DNA of 64,000 nt from Calditrichales bacterium MX18-03 (GCA_021083345.1 JAJGRE010000001.1:124001-188000), one strand, 5' to 3'. Shown: positions 54,390-62,572, counted from the stretch's first letter. The notes: a model not told the origin generated them from the letters alone. Made by a program: numbers and translations.

Positions 54390-56305
54390 AGATAATTCTT
54401 GATGAAAATGCCGGCTTCTGCTTCGGCGTAAAAAAGGCTGTCGAGCATGCATTTAAGGAAGCTGCGGATAATAAAGGCACGCAAATCTTTACATACGGTC
54501 CTTTGATCCATAACCAGCAAGTGATCAGGGAACTGGAGGCGCATCATATCCATGCATCGGATGACATAAACGCATTGCCGGAAGAAAATGTCAAGCTGAT
54601 CATCCGTTCCCACGGCATCGGTCAGGAGCGGTACAGGGAGATCGAAGCCAAGGGTATCGCATACAGTGATTGCACCTGTCCCTATGTCAAAGACATCCAT
54701 AAGAAAGTGGAAGCCGCTTTCCGGGAAGCGTATCAGATTTTTATCGTCGGAGACAAAGCGCATCCGGAGGTAATCGGAACCAACGGCTGGTGCAATAATC
54801 TTGCATTGGTCATCGATGATGAAAAAATAGTAGACAAACTTCCTAATTATGATAAAATATGTTTAGTTGCACAAACTACTATTACAAAGAAATTATGGGA
54901 TAGTGTTGTCGATGCGGTCATAAAAAAATATGAAAACGTCATGGTGTTCAATACAATCTGCAGCGCCACCGAGCGAAAACAGGCTTCAGCCGAAGCGCTT
55001 TCGAAGAAAGTGGATTGCATGATTGTCATCGGAAGCCGCGGCAGCTCAAACACCAACAAGCTTTACCAAATCTGCAAGAGCAGCTGCGGGAAGGCACTGC
55101 ACGTTGAAACAGCGGATGAACTGCCTCTCGACGAGCTCAAGGCGTATCAGACAATCGGTCTTACTGCAGGTGCATCTACACCTGATTGGATAATTAAGGA
55201 GGTAATTGAAAAAATGGAAACCAACGAGAACATGATGGAAAATCAGGCTAGTCTAATGGAAGAATATGAAAAGACCATGAAGACGCTCACTCCGGGCGAA
55301 ATAGTTAAAGGAACGGTCATCATGGTAACGGACGATGAGGTCATGGTCAATATTGGATATAAGGCCGACGGAATCATCAAAAAAGAAGATTATACCTGGG
55401 AATCCGACGCAAAGCTTAAGGATCTGATCAAGGCAGGGGATGAACTGGAAGTCGCCATCGTCAGCATCAACGACGGTGAAGGCAATGTCGTTTTGTCCAA
55501 GAAGGCCGTTGATGCGGAAAAGAACTGGTATAAGATTGAATATGCTTTGAATGAGAAGAGCCCTATTGACGGCGTTGTCAGGGAATTGGTAAAAGGCGGT
55601 GCCATCGTAGAAGTATTTGGCATTAAGACCTTCATGCCGGCTTCACAATTCGATCTCAGATACGCAGAAGACCTTACAGGCTACCTGAACAACAAGGTTA
55701 AGGTGCATGTATTGGAATACGATAAAGATAAGAGAAAAGTCATCGTATCACGCAAGGAATACCTGAAGAAGGAAAGAGAAGAGAAAGAGAAGGCTGTCTG
55801 GGGCACAATCGAGGCAGGCCAGAGGATTACAGGAGAAGTCAAGCGTCTGACTGACTTCGGTGCCTTCGTTGATATCGGCGGCGTCGACGGTTTGATCCAT
55901 ATTTCCGAGCTTTCCTGGTCCCGCGTCAAGCATCCTTCCGAGGTTGTAAAGGTAGGCAATAAGGTAGAAGTGGTTGTTCTCGGTGTTGACGCTGAGAAAA
56001 AGAAAATTTCCCTGGGTCTCAAGCAGACGCTGCCTGAGCCTTGGACTGCAGCTGCAGACAAGTATCACGTAGGTGATGTCGTCAACGTAAAGGTATTGCG
56101 GTTCTCCAACTTTGGTGCTTTTGTGGAATTGGAACCCGGCATAGATGGTCTGGTCCATATTTCCCAGATTTCCGACAAGCGGATTGCAAAACCTTCCGAT
56201 GCCCTGAATCTCGGTGATATCGTCAAAGCCAAGATACTGGACATCAAGCTGGAAGAAAAGAAGATCAGCCTGAGCATCAAGGAATGCCTTGAGCCTCAGG
56301 AATAA
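54386..56305 (+). CDS. ispH-rpsA: Fused IspH (HMBPP reductase) and ribosomal protein S1
   Basis: One 639-residue frame joining two functions. IspH (1-276) makes IPP/DMAPP from HMBPP; its 4Fe-4S cysteines are Cys12 (GFCFGVKK), Cys96 and Cys192 (NTICSATE). From about residue 303 there are four S1 domains: GEIVKGTVIMV, IDGVVRELVKGG, GEVKRLTDFGAF and VKVLRFSNFGAF mark their starts. This fusion is known in Clostridia. GTG start, overlapping plsC by 4 bases. A second ribosome binding site lies inside the joint. Confidence 0.96.
   Translation: MKIILDENAGFCFGVKKAVEHAFKEAADNKGTQIFTYGPLIHNQQVIRELEAHHIHASDDINALPEENVKLIIRSHGIGQERYREIEAKGIAYSDCTCPYVKDIHKKVEAAFREAYQIFIVGDKAHPEVIGTNGWCNNLALVIDDEKIVDKLPNYDKICLVAQTTITKKLWDSVVDAVIKKYENVMVFNTICSATERKQASAEALSKKVDCMIVIGSRGSSNTNKLYQICKSSCGKALHVETADELPLDELKAYQTIGLTAGASTPDWIIKEVIEKMETNENMMENQASLMEEYEKTMKTLTPGEIVKGTVIMVTDDEVMVNIGYKADGIIKKEDYTWESDAKLKDLIKAGDELEVAIVSINDGEGNVVLSKKAVDAEKNWYKIEYALNEKSPIDGVVRELVKGGAIVEVFGIKTFMPASQFDLRYAEDLTGYLNNKVKVHVLEYDKDKRKVIVSRKEYLKKEREEKEKAVWGTIEAGQRITGEVKRLTDFGAFVDIGGVDGLIHISELSWSRVKHPSEVVKVGNKVEVVVLGVDAEKKKISLGLKQTLPEPWTAAADKYHVGDVVNVKVLRFSNFGAFVELEPGIDGLVHISQISDKRIAKPSDALNLGDIVKAKILDIKLEEKKISLSIKECLEPQE
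55196..55216 (+). promoter_or_regulatory. Internal ribosome binding site and ATG at the IspH/S1 junction
   Basis: AAGGAGGT at 55196-55203 is a full match to the anti-Shine-Dalgarno sequence. The in-frame ATG (Met277) at 55214 lies 11 bases after GGAGG. Translation from here gives a 363-residue S1 alone, close to the normal length of stand-alone clostridial or Bacillus S1-like proteins. Confidence 0.65.
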
Positions 56306-56326
56306 TAGAAGCAGAAAAACGATGAA

Positions 56327-56359
56327 AAAAGCCCTTCCTTACAGGAAGGGCTTTTAAAT
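56327..56359 (+). terminator. Terminator after ispH-rpsA
   Basis: Stem AAAAGCCCTTCCT / AGGAAGGGCTTTT with a 3-base loop. Confidence 0.93.
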
Positions 56360-56660
56360 ATTGTTGTCACATTTCGAAGAACATGCATATTCTATATCAT
56401 AATAAACCCGAATCATGCGTAGAAAACGAAAGTATTTTCGAACAAGAGCAAACAATCCGGAGACTAACGTAGCGCCATTTGGATTTTTGCTTGAATTTAA
56501 GCATTTATCATGAATACTATTGACTTTTCGGACAAAAGTAGTAGAATTATATTCATTGATAATATTACGGTAAAGTACCTTGAAGCCCTTGACACCAACG
56601 AAAACTTTACAGTATGGACTTCTGCAGTCAGACACTGATTAAAAGGAGGAATTGTTAAAA
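56360..56660 (+). other. speD upstream region
   Basis: This 301-base gene-free stretch holds a sigma-A promoter (56520-56547) and a leader of about 110 bases before the AAGGAGGAATTG ribosome binding site. The segment 56360-56515 shows no clear coding frame; a 93-codon minus-strand frame there lacks a ribosome binding site and overlaps the promoter. I see no recognised riboswitch fold. Confidence 0.5.
56520..56547 (+). promoter_or_regulatory. Sigma-A promoter of speD
   Basis: TTGACT, 16 bases, TAGAAT. Confidence 0.65.
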
Positions 56661-57035
56661 ATGAATACTTTGGGTCGTCATATTTTGGCAGAGATCTACG
56701 GATGCAGCTTTGATATCCTAAACAGCAAGGATAAGATTCAGCAGATCATGGTGGATGCTTCTTTGGAAGCCGGTGCTGAGGTCAGAGAAGTCGCCTTCCA
56801 TAAATTCAGTCCCCAGGGCGTTAGTGGTGTGGTTGTCATTTCGGAGTCCCATCTGACCATTCATACGTGGCCGGAATTAGGATATGCCGCTGTTGATGTT
56901 TTTACCTGCGGCGAGAGTGTTAATCCCTGGGATGCATGCAATTACCTGACCGAGAAGCTTAAGGCCAAGCATATGACTGCAACCGAAGTAAAGCGGGGCA
57001 TATTTGAGCAGCCGGTCAATGTCGCAAACCTTTAG
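56661..57035 (+). CDS. speD: S-adenosylmethionine decarboxylase proenzyme
   Basis: Supplies the aminopropyl donor for spermidine. A 124-residue class 1B proenzyme that cleaves itself between Glu62 and Ser63 ([14 protein letters not shown]), with Ser63 becoming the pyruvoyl group. [13 protein letters not shown] holds a catalytic Cys. ATG at 56661 follows AAGGAGGAATTG. The gene stands alone; speE is not in view. Confidence 0.96.
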   Translation: MNTLGRHILAEIYGCSFDILNSKDKIQQIMVDASLEAGAEVREVAFHKFSPQGVSGVVVISESHLTIHTWPELGYAAVDVFTCGESVNPWDACNYLTEKLKAKHMTATEVKRGIFEQPVNVANL

Positions 57036-57072
57036 CCTCGGTTTTTTAATGAGACCTAAATCGATTTTTGAG

Positions 57073-57110
57073 CGCACAATCCGTTCACAGGACAAATTGT
57101 GCGTTTTTTG
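57073..57110 (+). terminator. Terminator after speD
   Basis: Stem CGCACAAT / ATTGTGCG with a 15-base loop, then T6. Confidence 0.88.
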
Positions 57111-57218
57111 ATTTTTCTGACCAAAATTTTATTGACATCATGTATAATATTCTTCTATCTGTCAACACTATATAATGACCTCACAAAATACATTGAGACC
57201 CCCTTTACATTATATTTT

Positions 57219-57249
57219 CGTGATATTTGCATATCACGGTTTTTTTTTG
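57219..57249 (+). terminator. Second terminator in the speD-cheR gap
   Basis: Perfect 8-bp stem CGTGATAT / ATATCACG with a 4-base loop and a run of T9. Since speD already has a terminator, this one implies a short transcript from the 57111-57218 interval or read-through protection; I see no coding frame there. Confidence 0.88.
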
Positions 57250-57292
57250 CCCGGATACCGGACGCTTCATGCATGCTGAGTTAAATGTTCTA

Positions 57293-57322
57293 TTGAAGCC
57301 CTTCGCGTTTTTGTGTTATGAT
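57293..57322 (+). promoter_or_regulatory. Sigma-A promoter upstream of cheR
   Basis: TTGAAG, 18 bases, TATGAT. The transcript would run through the whole MITE-like element. Confidence 0.5.
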
Positions 57323-57385
57323 AAATACATGCATCTTAAACTGAGGACCTTTCCTTATCAACAGCTTTTTTTATTGTACAAGCCA

Positions 57386-57524
57386 AGGAACAACTAAATA
57401 GTAATACCGGTTTTCAAGCGAGATAGTTTTTGTCAAGACACCCGTCAAACCAAGGCGGAAGAAGGCGTAATAGTGGTGCTATTGCAACTAAGGCCAATTG
57501 GGAATTTTCTATTTAGTTGTTCCT
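57386..57524 (+). mobile_element. 139-bp MITE-like element with 16-bp terminal inverted repeats
   Basis: The ends AGGAACAACTAAATAG (57386-57401) and CTATTTAGTTGTTCCT (57509-57524) are perfect inverted repeats. Inside is a further hairpin GTAATAG / CTATTGC (7 bp with one G-U). No protein is encoded. A CA dinucleotide flanks both ends and might be a target duplication. It ends 18 bases before the cheR ribosome binding site. No second copy is in this window. Confidence 0.75.
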
Positions 57525-57554
57525 CAACAAATCATAAATGCAAGGAGTATTGTC

Positions 57555-58328
57555 ATGCTGGTAGATTACGAAGGCTTCAAACTAAAGGTATTAAAGCTTA
57601 CAGGGATTGACCTGTCCAGTTATAAGGAGCGCCAGATGAGGCGCCGAATCGATTCCCTGATACGCCGCAACAATTATGACGATTATGATGAGTATCACAA
57701 AGCGCTGGTTCAGAATCCCAAGTTATACGATGAATTCATCAATTACCTGACCATCAATGTGTCTGAATTCTATCGCAACCCCATGCAGTGGGAAATGCTT
57801 GAAAAGGAGATCATGCCGGCTCTGCTGAAGGCAAACAAGAAGCCCAGGATCTGGAGTGCTGCCTGTTCTACCGGGGAAGAGCCCTATTCGCTGGTCATGA
57901 TGATGACACGCTTTATGGATTTGTCCAATATCAAAATCCTAGCCACCGATATCGACGACGGTGCCGTCAACAAGGCCAAGAAAGGCATTTACGTACCCAA
58001 GAGCCTTGTCAATTTGCCGAAGGAGTTCATCAGCAATTATTTTGAGAAAAGCGGGGAAAATTACAAGATCAGCGATAAGATCAAGAGTAGTGTGGAGTTT
58101 CGCCGCCACAACCTGTTAAGCGACAAGTATCCTGACGGCTGCGACCTGATCGTTTGCCGCAATGTCATGATCTATTTCACCGAAGAAGCAAAATCCGAGA
58201 TGTACCACAAGTTCAGAGAAGCGCTGACTGATCAAGGCGTCCTTTTCGTCGGCAGCACCGAACAGATCATACTCCCTTTGCGCTATAAGCTGGAGCCAGT
58301 CAAAACCTTCTTTTATCGAAAAGCTTAA
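57555..58328 (+). CDS. cheR: CheR-type chemoreceptor methyltransferase
   Basis: Methylates glutamates on chemoreceptors using SAM. 257 residues: N-terminal helical domain (SSYKERQMRRRIDSLIRRNN), then the SAM domain with WSAACSTGEEPYSLVMMM, ILATDIDDGAVNKAKKGIY and DLIVCRNVMIYF. ATG at 57555 follows AAGGAG. No other chemotaxis gene is nearby. Confidence 0.95.
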   Translation: MLVDYEGFKLKVLKLTGIDLSSYKERQMRRRIDSLIRRNNYDDYDEYHKALVQNPKLYDEFINYLTINVSEFYRNPMQWEMLEKEIMPALLKANKKPRIWSAACSTGEEPYSLVMMMTRFMDLSNIKILATDIDDGAVNKAKKGIYVPKSLVNLPKEFISNYFEKSGENYKISDKIKSSVEFRRHNLLSDKYPDGCDLIVCRNVMIYFTEEAKSEMYHKFREALTDQGVLFVGSTEQIILPLRYKLEPVKTFFYRKA

Positions 58329-58354
58329 TTGCACAAAACTTAATAAAAACAGAA

Positions 58355-58384
58355 AAAGCCATCCGAAGATGGCTTTGTTATTTT
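58355..58384 (+). terminator. Terminator after cheR
   Basis: Stem AAAGCCATC / GATGGCTTT with a 4-base loop and T-rich tail; symmetric enough to serve the convergent tRNA transcript too. Confidence 0.85.
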
Positions 58385-58387
58385 GTA

Positions 58388-58463
<76 letters not shown>

Positions 58464-58466
58464 AAA

Positions 58467-58543
58467 TGGTGGGCCTTCAGGGACTCGAACCCCGGACCAA
58501 CCGGTTATGAGCCGGTTGCTCTAACCAACTGAGCTAAAGGCCC
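58467..58543 (-). tRNA. tRNA with CAT anticodon (Met elongator or Ile2)
   Basis: 77 bases including CCA. Acceptor GGGCCTT / AAGGCCC, anticodon loop CTCATAA. Anticodon CAT could be elongator Met or lysidine-modified Ile; the GGCTCATAACC arm resembles Ile2 of Bacillus as well as clostridial Met, so I leave it open. Confidence 0.93.
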
Positions 58544-58722
58544 AAATGCAACAACGAGCTTTATTTTATAACATTTTATCTCTTTTGTCAACTGGATTTT
58601 GCAGTGAGGCTGTCTATCTGATCAGATATGAAAGAAATACTTTCAACATTGTAGTGTGTTAGCTATATATTGCTTTGACAGTAAATATAATATAGCGATA
58701 ACCTGTTTTAAGGAGTGGTTGG
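58544..58722 (+). other. Gap between tRNAs and the CotS-like gene
   Basis: No gene. It must hold the promoters of the minus-strand tRNA pair and of the CotS-like gene. An ATATT, 14 bases, TATAATAT arrangement at about 58665-58695 is a loose sigma-E-like candidate. Confidence 0.4.
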
Positions 58723-59808
58723 ATGTTTGGAAAGACAGCATATCCTTATCCTGCCGGTATGACCGATAAAGAAAGGTCTCTTCTGGACCTGGTGCTGCCA
58801 AAATATGATTTTGATGTCCTGGCTCTGGAACAAGTCAGAAGTGCCTATAAGGTTTATACGGATAAAGGTGTTTTTTGCCTGAAAAAGGTCGGGAACGGTT
58901 ACCGGCGCGCCAAGAAAGGCTATTATGTGGCACAGCATCTGAAAGCCGGAGGCTTTGACAATATAGCCGATTATTATTTTACCCGGGATGGTCAGTTATT
59001 CATCAAGCACAGGAAATCAACCTTTTACGCCACTTATTGGATTGAAGGCCGCGAAGTCAGCTCCGACCTGAAAGAAGATGTCATCAAATGCGCAGAGCTG
59101 CTGGCAGATTTTCACAACCATGCAAGGGGCCTGAAGCCGGATAAGCACATCAAAATCAGCTCCCATTACAGGAAATGGGATAAAACCTTCAGGAAATGCA
59201 TCGAGCAAATGCAGCTTTTTAAAAAAAACATCGACAAAATGAAGCTGAAAAGCGAATTTGATTATGCTTACCGAAACCATATCGATTATTTCTGCGCCGA
59301 GGCAAAGGCTGCCGTCGATATCCTGGAAAAAAGCCTTTACATCCCCGTCAGCGGCTATATGGAGCAGGAAGCCTTCGTATGCCATGACAGCTTCTACTAT
59401 CAGAATATTCTGATGGACCGAAACGGAAAGCTGTTCATCATCGATCTGGAGTCCTGCCTTCTGGACATTCCCATCAGCGACTTAGGAAAATTCATCCGCC
59501 GCATCATGACTAAAAGAAAACACCAGTGGGATTTTGACATTGGCCGAAAAATCATAGAAAGTTACAACCAGGTAAGGCCGATCTCTCAGGAAGAGTATAA
59601 GCTGCTTTTTGCCATGCTGCTTTTTCCGCATAAATTCTGGAAGCTGGGAAGAAAGCGGTATGTAAAAAATAAGAACTGGCCGGAGGAGAAATACAAGCGC
59701 AAGATCCGGAAGCTTTTAAGGCTGAGGGAGCATAAGAATGAGTTCCTGAGGTGCTTTATTGAGTTTTACCACCTGGATATCGTGTATGACGGCATCCATG
59801 CTGCCTGA
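58723..59808 (+). CDS. CotS-family spore coat protein (kinase-like fold)
   Basis: A 361-residue protein of the CotS/YsxE/YutH family, which has an aminoglycoside-phosphotransferase-like fold. It shows VYTDKGVFCLKKV (kinase-like lysine strand), FVCHDSFYYQNIL (catalytic-loop equivalent with H-D) and LFIIDLESC (metal Asp). AAGGAGTGG precedes the ATG. Expected in spore coat assembly; kinase activity is uncertain. Confidence 0.88.
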   Translation: MFGKTAYPYPAGMTDKERSLLDLVLPKYDFDVLALEQVRSAYKVYTDKGVFCLKKVGNGYRRAKKGYYVAQHLKAGGFDNIADYYFTRDGQLFIKHRKSTFYATYWIEGREVSSDLKEDVIKCAELLADFHNHARGLKPDKHIKISSHYRKWDKTFRKCIEQMQLFKKNIDKMKLKSEFDYAYRNHIDYFCAEAKAAVDILEKSLYIPVSGYMEQEAFVCHDSFYYQNILMDRNGKLFIIDLESCLLDIPISDLGKFIRRIMTKRKHQWDFDIGRKIIESYNQVRPISQEEYKLLFAMLLFPHKFWKLGRKRYVKNKNWPEEKYKRKIRKLLRLREHKNEFLRCFIEFYHLDIVYDGIHAA

Positions 59809-59829
59809 GGTTCAAGGACAAAAAAAATC

Positions 59830-59862
59830 AAAGGCTTTATAGCATCTATAAAGCCTTTTTTC
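59830..59862 (+). terminator. Terminator after the CotS-like gene
   Basis: 13-bp stem AAAGGCTTTATAG / CTATAAAGCCTTT, 3-base loop, T run. Confidence 0.92.
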
Positions 59863-59869
59863 ATTCAGA

Positions 59870-59946
59870 TGGTCGGGGCGACAGGATTTGAACCTGCGAC
59901 CTCTTGGTCCCGAACCAAGCGCGCTACCAAGCTGCGCTACGCCCCG
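59870..59946 (-). tRNA. tRNA-Pro (CGG)
   Basis: 77 bases on the minus strand including CCA. Acceptor CGGGGCG / CGCCCCG, anticodon stem CTTGG / CCAAG, loop TTCGGGA giving anticodon CGG. T arm GGTTCAAATCC. The 179 bases downstream (59947-60125) contain no gene beyond the leader of the next one. Confidence 0.96.
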
Positions 59947-60125
59947 AAAATTTAAACAACAATAATAATATATACTTTTCGCCCCTTATTGTCAATAGTT
60001 ATTATTTCAAAAAATAGGTCGGATTATAAAGGGATATGGCTGAAAACGTAGAATATATATTAAAAATAATAGATGAAAATCATGCCAATCAGCCGCTACA
60101 GGCTATCTGTACAAGGAGGTGCTCT

Positions 60126-61742
60126 ATGCGAATTACTTTTTTAGGCGCAGCAGAAATGGTGACCGGTTCCTGTTATCTTCTGGAATTCGAAAAATCAAAA
60201 ATACTGGTGGACTGCGGCATGTTCCAGGGTGGAAACGAAGCAGTGGAGCTGAATCAGAAGCAATTTGCCTTTGATCCTTCCGAGATCTCCCATTTGATTT
60301 TGACTCATGCCCATATCGACCACACCGGAAGAGTCCCTCAATTGGCAAAATTGGGCTTTAAAGGAAAGATCATCTGCACGAAGCCCACCCACGAGCTTTG
60401 CAAGATCATGCTGCCGGACAGTGCATTCATACAAGAGATGGAAACAGAATGGCAGAACCGAAAGCGCCTCCGTGCCGGCAAGAAGCCCATCGAGCCGTTC
60501 TATACGGTGGCTGATGCCCAGGAGTCCCTGAAGTTTTTCGAGGCTTTTCCATACGATACCATGATCAGCATCAATAACCAGCTCAGCATCCGTTTCAGGG
60601 ATGCAGGGCATATATTGGGCTCCGCCATTGTCGAGATGTGGGTCACGGAAGGCAGCGATTCGTTCAAGATCGTTTTTTCCGGAGACCTGGGCAACAAGGG
60701 CGCCGCCATTTTGAAGGACCCTACCCTGATCGAAGAAGCGGATTATGTCATCGTGGAGTCCACCTACGGCAACCGCTTTCATAAGGATACCAAATACAAG
60801 GCCCTGGCCCTTCTGGAAATCATCAATGATACGATCGAGAGAAACGGCAATGTAGTCATCCCCTCTTTTGCAGTAGAGCGGACGCAAGAGATCCTGTACG
60901 AGCTGAACACACTGAAGGAAGCCAAGACCTCCAAGCTCAAATCCGTTCCTGTTTATGTGGACAGCCCGCTGGCCATCCATGCCACCAAGATATTCCAAAG
61001 CTTCCAGGAATACATGGACGATGAGACCCTGGCCTTGGTCCAATCGGGAGATAACCCCTTTGAATTTGCCAACCTGATCTTTACCGAAACGGCAGATGAG
61101 TCCAAGGCAATCAATTTCACCAAGGAAAGCAGCATTATCATATCGGCCAGCGGCATGTGCGACGCCGGCAGGATCAAGCACCATCTCAAGCACAACCTGT
61201 GGCGTGAGGACAGCAGCGTCGTTTTTGTCGGCTACCAGGCCAAGGGCACACTGGGCAGACGGATACTGGACGGTGAAAAAACCGTCAAGATCTTTGGGGA
61301 AGAAATCAATATCAAATGCAAGATTTTTTCCATTGAAGGCTTTTCGGGCCATGCTGATCAGAAAGGTCTGATGGAATGGCTGGGCAGCTTCAAGAATAAA
61401 CCAACCAAGGTCTTTTTGGTTCACGGCGAAGAAGAGGCCCTGAGTACCTTCTCAGAGTTGATCCATCAGGAGTTGGGCTATGAAAATGAAATCGCCCGCC
61501 TGGGTCAGACCATCGAGTTGACTACCGGTTCTCAGATCCAGGTCGTAGCCGAACGTTACACCACTCAGAAACAAACGGTGCTCAGTTCCCTTGAGGTCAT
61601 CAAGAACGGCTTCAACAATACCTTTGACAGGCTGCAAAAGCATATTCAGGAAAATGACAGCGTTAAACTGGATATGCTGAGATATATGCTGGAAAAAATC
61701 GATGATACCTTGCAGGATATGGAAAAAGAGATAAAGAAATAA
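60126..61742 (+). CDS. Metallo-beta-lactamase fold, beta-CASP nuclease family protein
   Basis: A 538-residue protein with the zinc motif THAHIDHTGR, further ligands in DAGHILGSAIVE and FSGDLGNKG, a beta-CASP insert (SFAVERTQEILYELN), and the RMMBL end with GFSGHADQKGL and VFLVHGEEEAL. This is the CPSF-like RNA-processing nuclease group (YsxJ/RNase J-like without the RNase J C-terminus). ATG at 60126 follows AAGGAGGTGCTCT. The final 60 residues form a helical extension. Confidence 0.9.
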   Translation: MRITFLGAAEMVTGSCYLLEFEKSKILVDCGMFQGGNEAVELNQKQFAFDPSEISHLILTHAHIDHTGRVPQLAKLGFKGKIICTKPTHELCKIMLPDSAFIQEMETEWQNRKRLRAGKKPIEPFYTVADAQESLKFFEAFPYDTMISINNQLSIRFRDAGHILGSAIVEMWVTEGSDSFKIVFSGDLGNKGAAILKDPTLIEEADYVIVESTYGNRFHKDTKYKALALLEIINDTIERNGNVVIPSFAVERTQEILYELNTLKEAKTSKLKSVPVYVDSPLAIHATKIFQSFQEYMDDETLALVQSGDNPFEFANLIFTETADESKAINFTKESSIIISASGMCDAGRIKHHLKHNLWREDSSVVFVGYQAKGTLGRRILDGEKTVKIFGEEINIKCKIFSIEGFSGHADQKGLMEWLGSFKNKPTKVFLVHGEEEALSTFSELIHQELGYENEIARLGQTIELTTGSQIQVVAERYTTQKQTVLSSLEVIKNGFNNTFDRLQKHIQENDSVKLDMLRYMLEKIDDTLQDMEKEIKK

Positions 61743-61757
61743 AGCCTTGCAATCGTT

Positions 61758-61814
61758 CCTCCTTAAGCATATATTTTTCATGACTGAAAAAAATATACTT
61801 GAGGAGGTTTTTTT
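61758..61814 (+). promoter_or_regulatory. Terminator-like hairpin containing a ribosome binding site
   Basis: A 21-bp arm (61758-61778, starting CCTCC) pairs with the 3' arm ending GAGGAGG at 61807, with two mismatches and one G-U. T7 follows and runs straight into the ATG at 61815. The 3' arm holds the GAGGAGG ribosome binding site. Confidence 0.8.
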
Positions 61815-62423
61815 ATGCTGAATACATTCAAGAACGAAGAACTGGTCAAGGTGCAGGGAAAGGTCTATCCGGTTGTGGGCGGCAGGCTGCGACTGGCCCA
61901 TGATGAGAATAAAAGCCTTACCATTGAAACCAGCGTTATTTTTTATAAAGAAGAATCAACTGTGATCCAGGCAACGGTTCGGACGGAAAAAGGCAGCTTT
62001 ACAGGCCTTGGCAACGCCTCTGTCAAACGGGACAGGGTATTGTCCAACGCCATACTGGAGCTGGCGGAGACCAGAGCCATTGCCCGCGCGCTGCGCTTTG
62101 CGGGCTACGGTGTGGAGTATACCGGCTTTGAAGAGGTGGGGGACGGCAAAGCCCTACCGGAAGGCGTACAGCCCCCAGGGGAAGAACCTGCTTTGGAGCC
62201 GCCAAAAGCTGATATGGATCATGCGACCAAAGCACAGATCAATACTATTTTTTCCATTGCCAAGAACATCAATATGTCCAGCGAGGACCTGAGGCTCCTG
62301 ATTCAGGAAAAGACCGGCAAGTCCTACAGCAAGGACCTTTCAAAAAAAGATGCAAGCCAGGTGATCGGCATCCTGAAGGAAAAGGAAATGCTGCGCAAGG
62401 AAGGCAGCGATATGGTTCAATAA
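61815..62423 (+). CDS. Candidate single-strand annealing-like protein
   Basis: A 202-residue protein. The N-terminal part (about 10-110) has beta strands then GNASVKRDRV and AILELAETRAIARALRFAGY, a pattern I associate with phage Rad52-type annealing proteins. A Pro-rich linker follows, then a C-terminal helical module (TKAQINTIFSIAKNINMSSE and DLSKKDASQVIGILKEKE) of the kind seen at the ends of phage annealing proteins. No phage genes surround it. Function is inference; it could be an uncharacterised chromosomal family. Confidence 0.55.
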   Translation: MLNTFKNEELVKVQGKVYPVVGGRLRLAHDENKSLTIETSVIFYKEESTVIQATVRTEKGSFTGLGNASVKRDRVLSNAILELAETRAIARALRFAGYGVEYTGFEEVGDGKALPEGVQPPGEEPALEPPKADMDHATKAQINTIFSIAKNINMSSEDLRLLIQEKTGKSYSKDLSKKDASQVIGILKEKEMLRKEGSDMVQ

Positions 62424-62461
62424 ACTGCCGCTTACCTATATCCATGTCATGAAAACCGAAA

Positions 62462-62510
62462 GGCCATCAGCTGGAAAGCGCTTTCAACTGGCGGCTTTTT
62501 GTTTTTGCCA
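62462..62510 (+). terminator. Terminator after the annealing-like gene
   Basis: A nested hairpin centred on GAAAGCGCTTTC with GCC / GGC at its base, followed by T-rich sequence. Confidence 0.75.
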
Positions 62511-62544
62511 ACATGCAAACATCGTACCGGATCTGGTATTTTTA

Positions 62545-62553
62545 TGGTATAAT
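62545..62553 (+). promoter_or_regulatory. Extended -10 promoter of miaB
   Basis: TGGTATAAT is a full extended -10 element; the -35 region is not recognisable. The transcript would begin inside the truncated repeat. Confidence 0.6.
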
Positions 62554-62572
62554 GTTAAGGAATGTCCCTTTT
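62552..62572 (-). repeat. Truncated, inverted copy of the 59-bp repeat
   Basis: These 21 bases are identical to the reverse complement of 41837-41857, one outer arm plus the first inner arm of repeat copy B. The remaining two thirds are missing. It lies in the leader of miaB. Confidence 0.75.

Noticed and set aside
56354-56635. 93-codon minus-strand frame between rpsA and speD
   Set aside because: No ribosome binding site, overlaps the rpsA terminator and the speD promoter, and its composition is not protein-like.
57132-57148. TTGACA and TATAAT close together after speD
   Set aside because: Spacing is only 5 bases, too short for a sigma-A promoter.
57099-57284. 61-codon + frame in the speD-cheR gap
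   Set aside because: Spans both a terminator tail and a second terminator; no ribosome binding site.
60195-61424. 409-codon open frame antisense to the beta-CASP nuclease gene
   Set aside because: It mirrors codon bias of the + strand gene, has no ribosome binding site and no family motifs.
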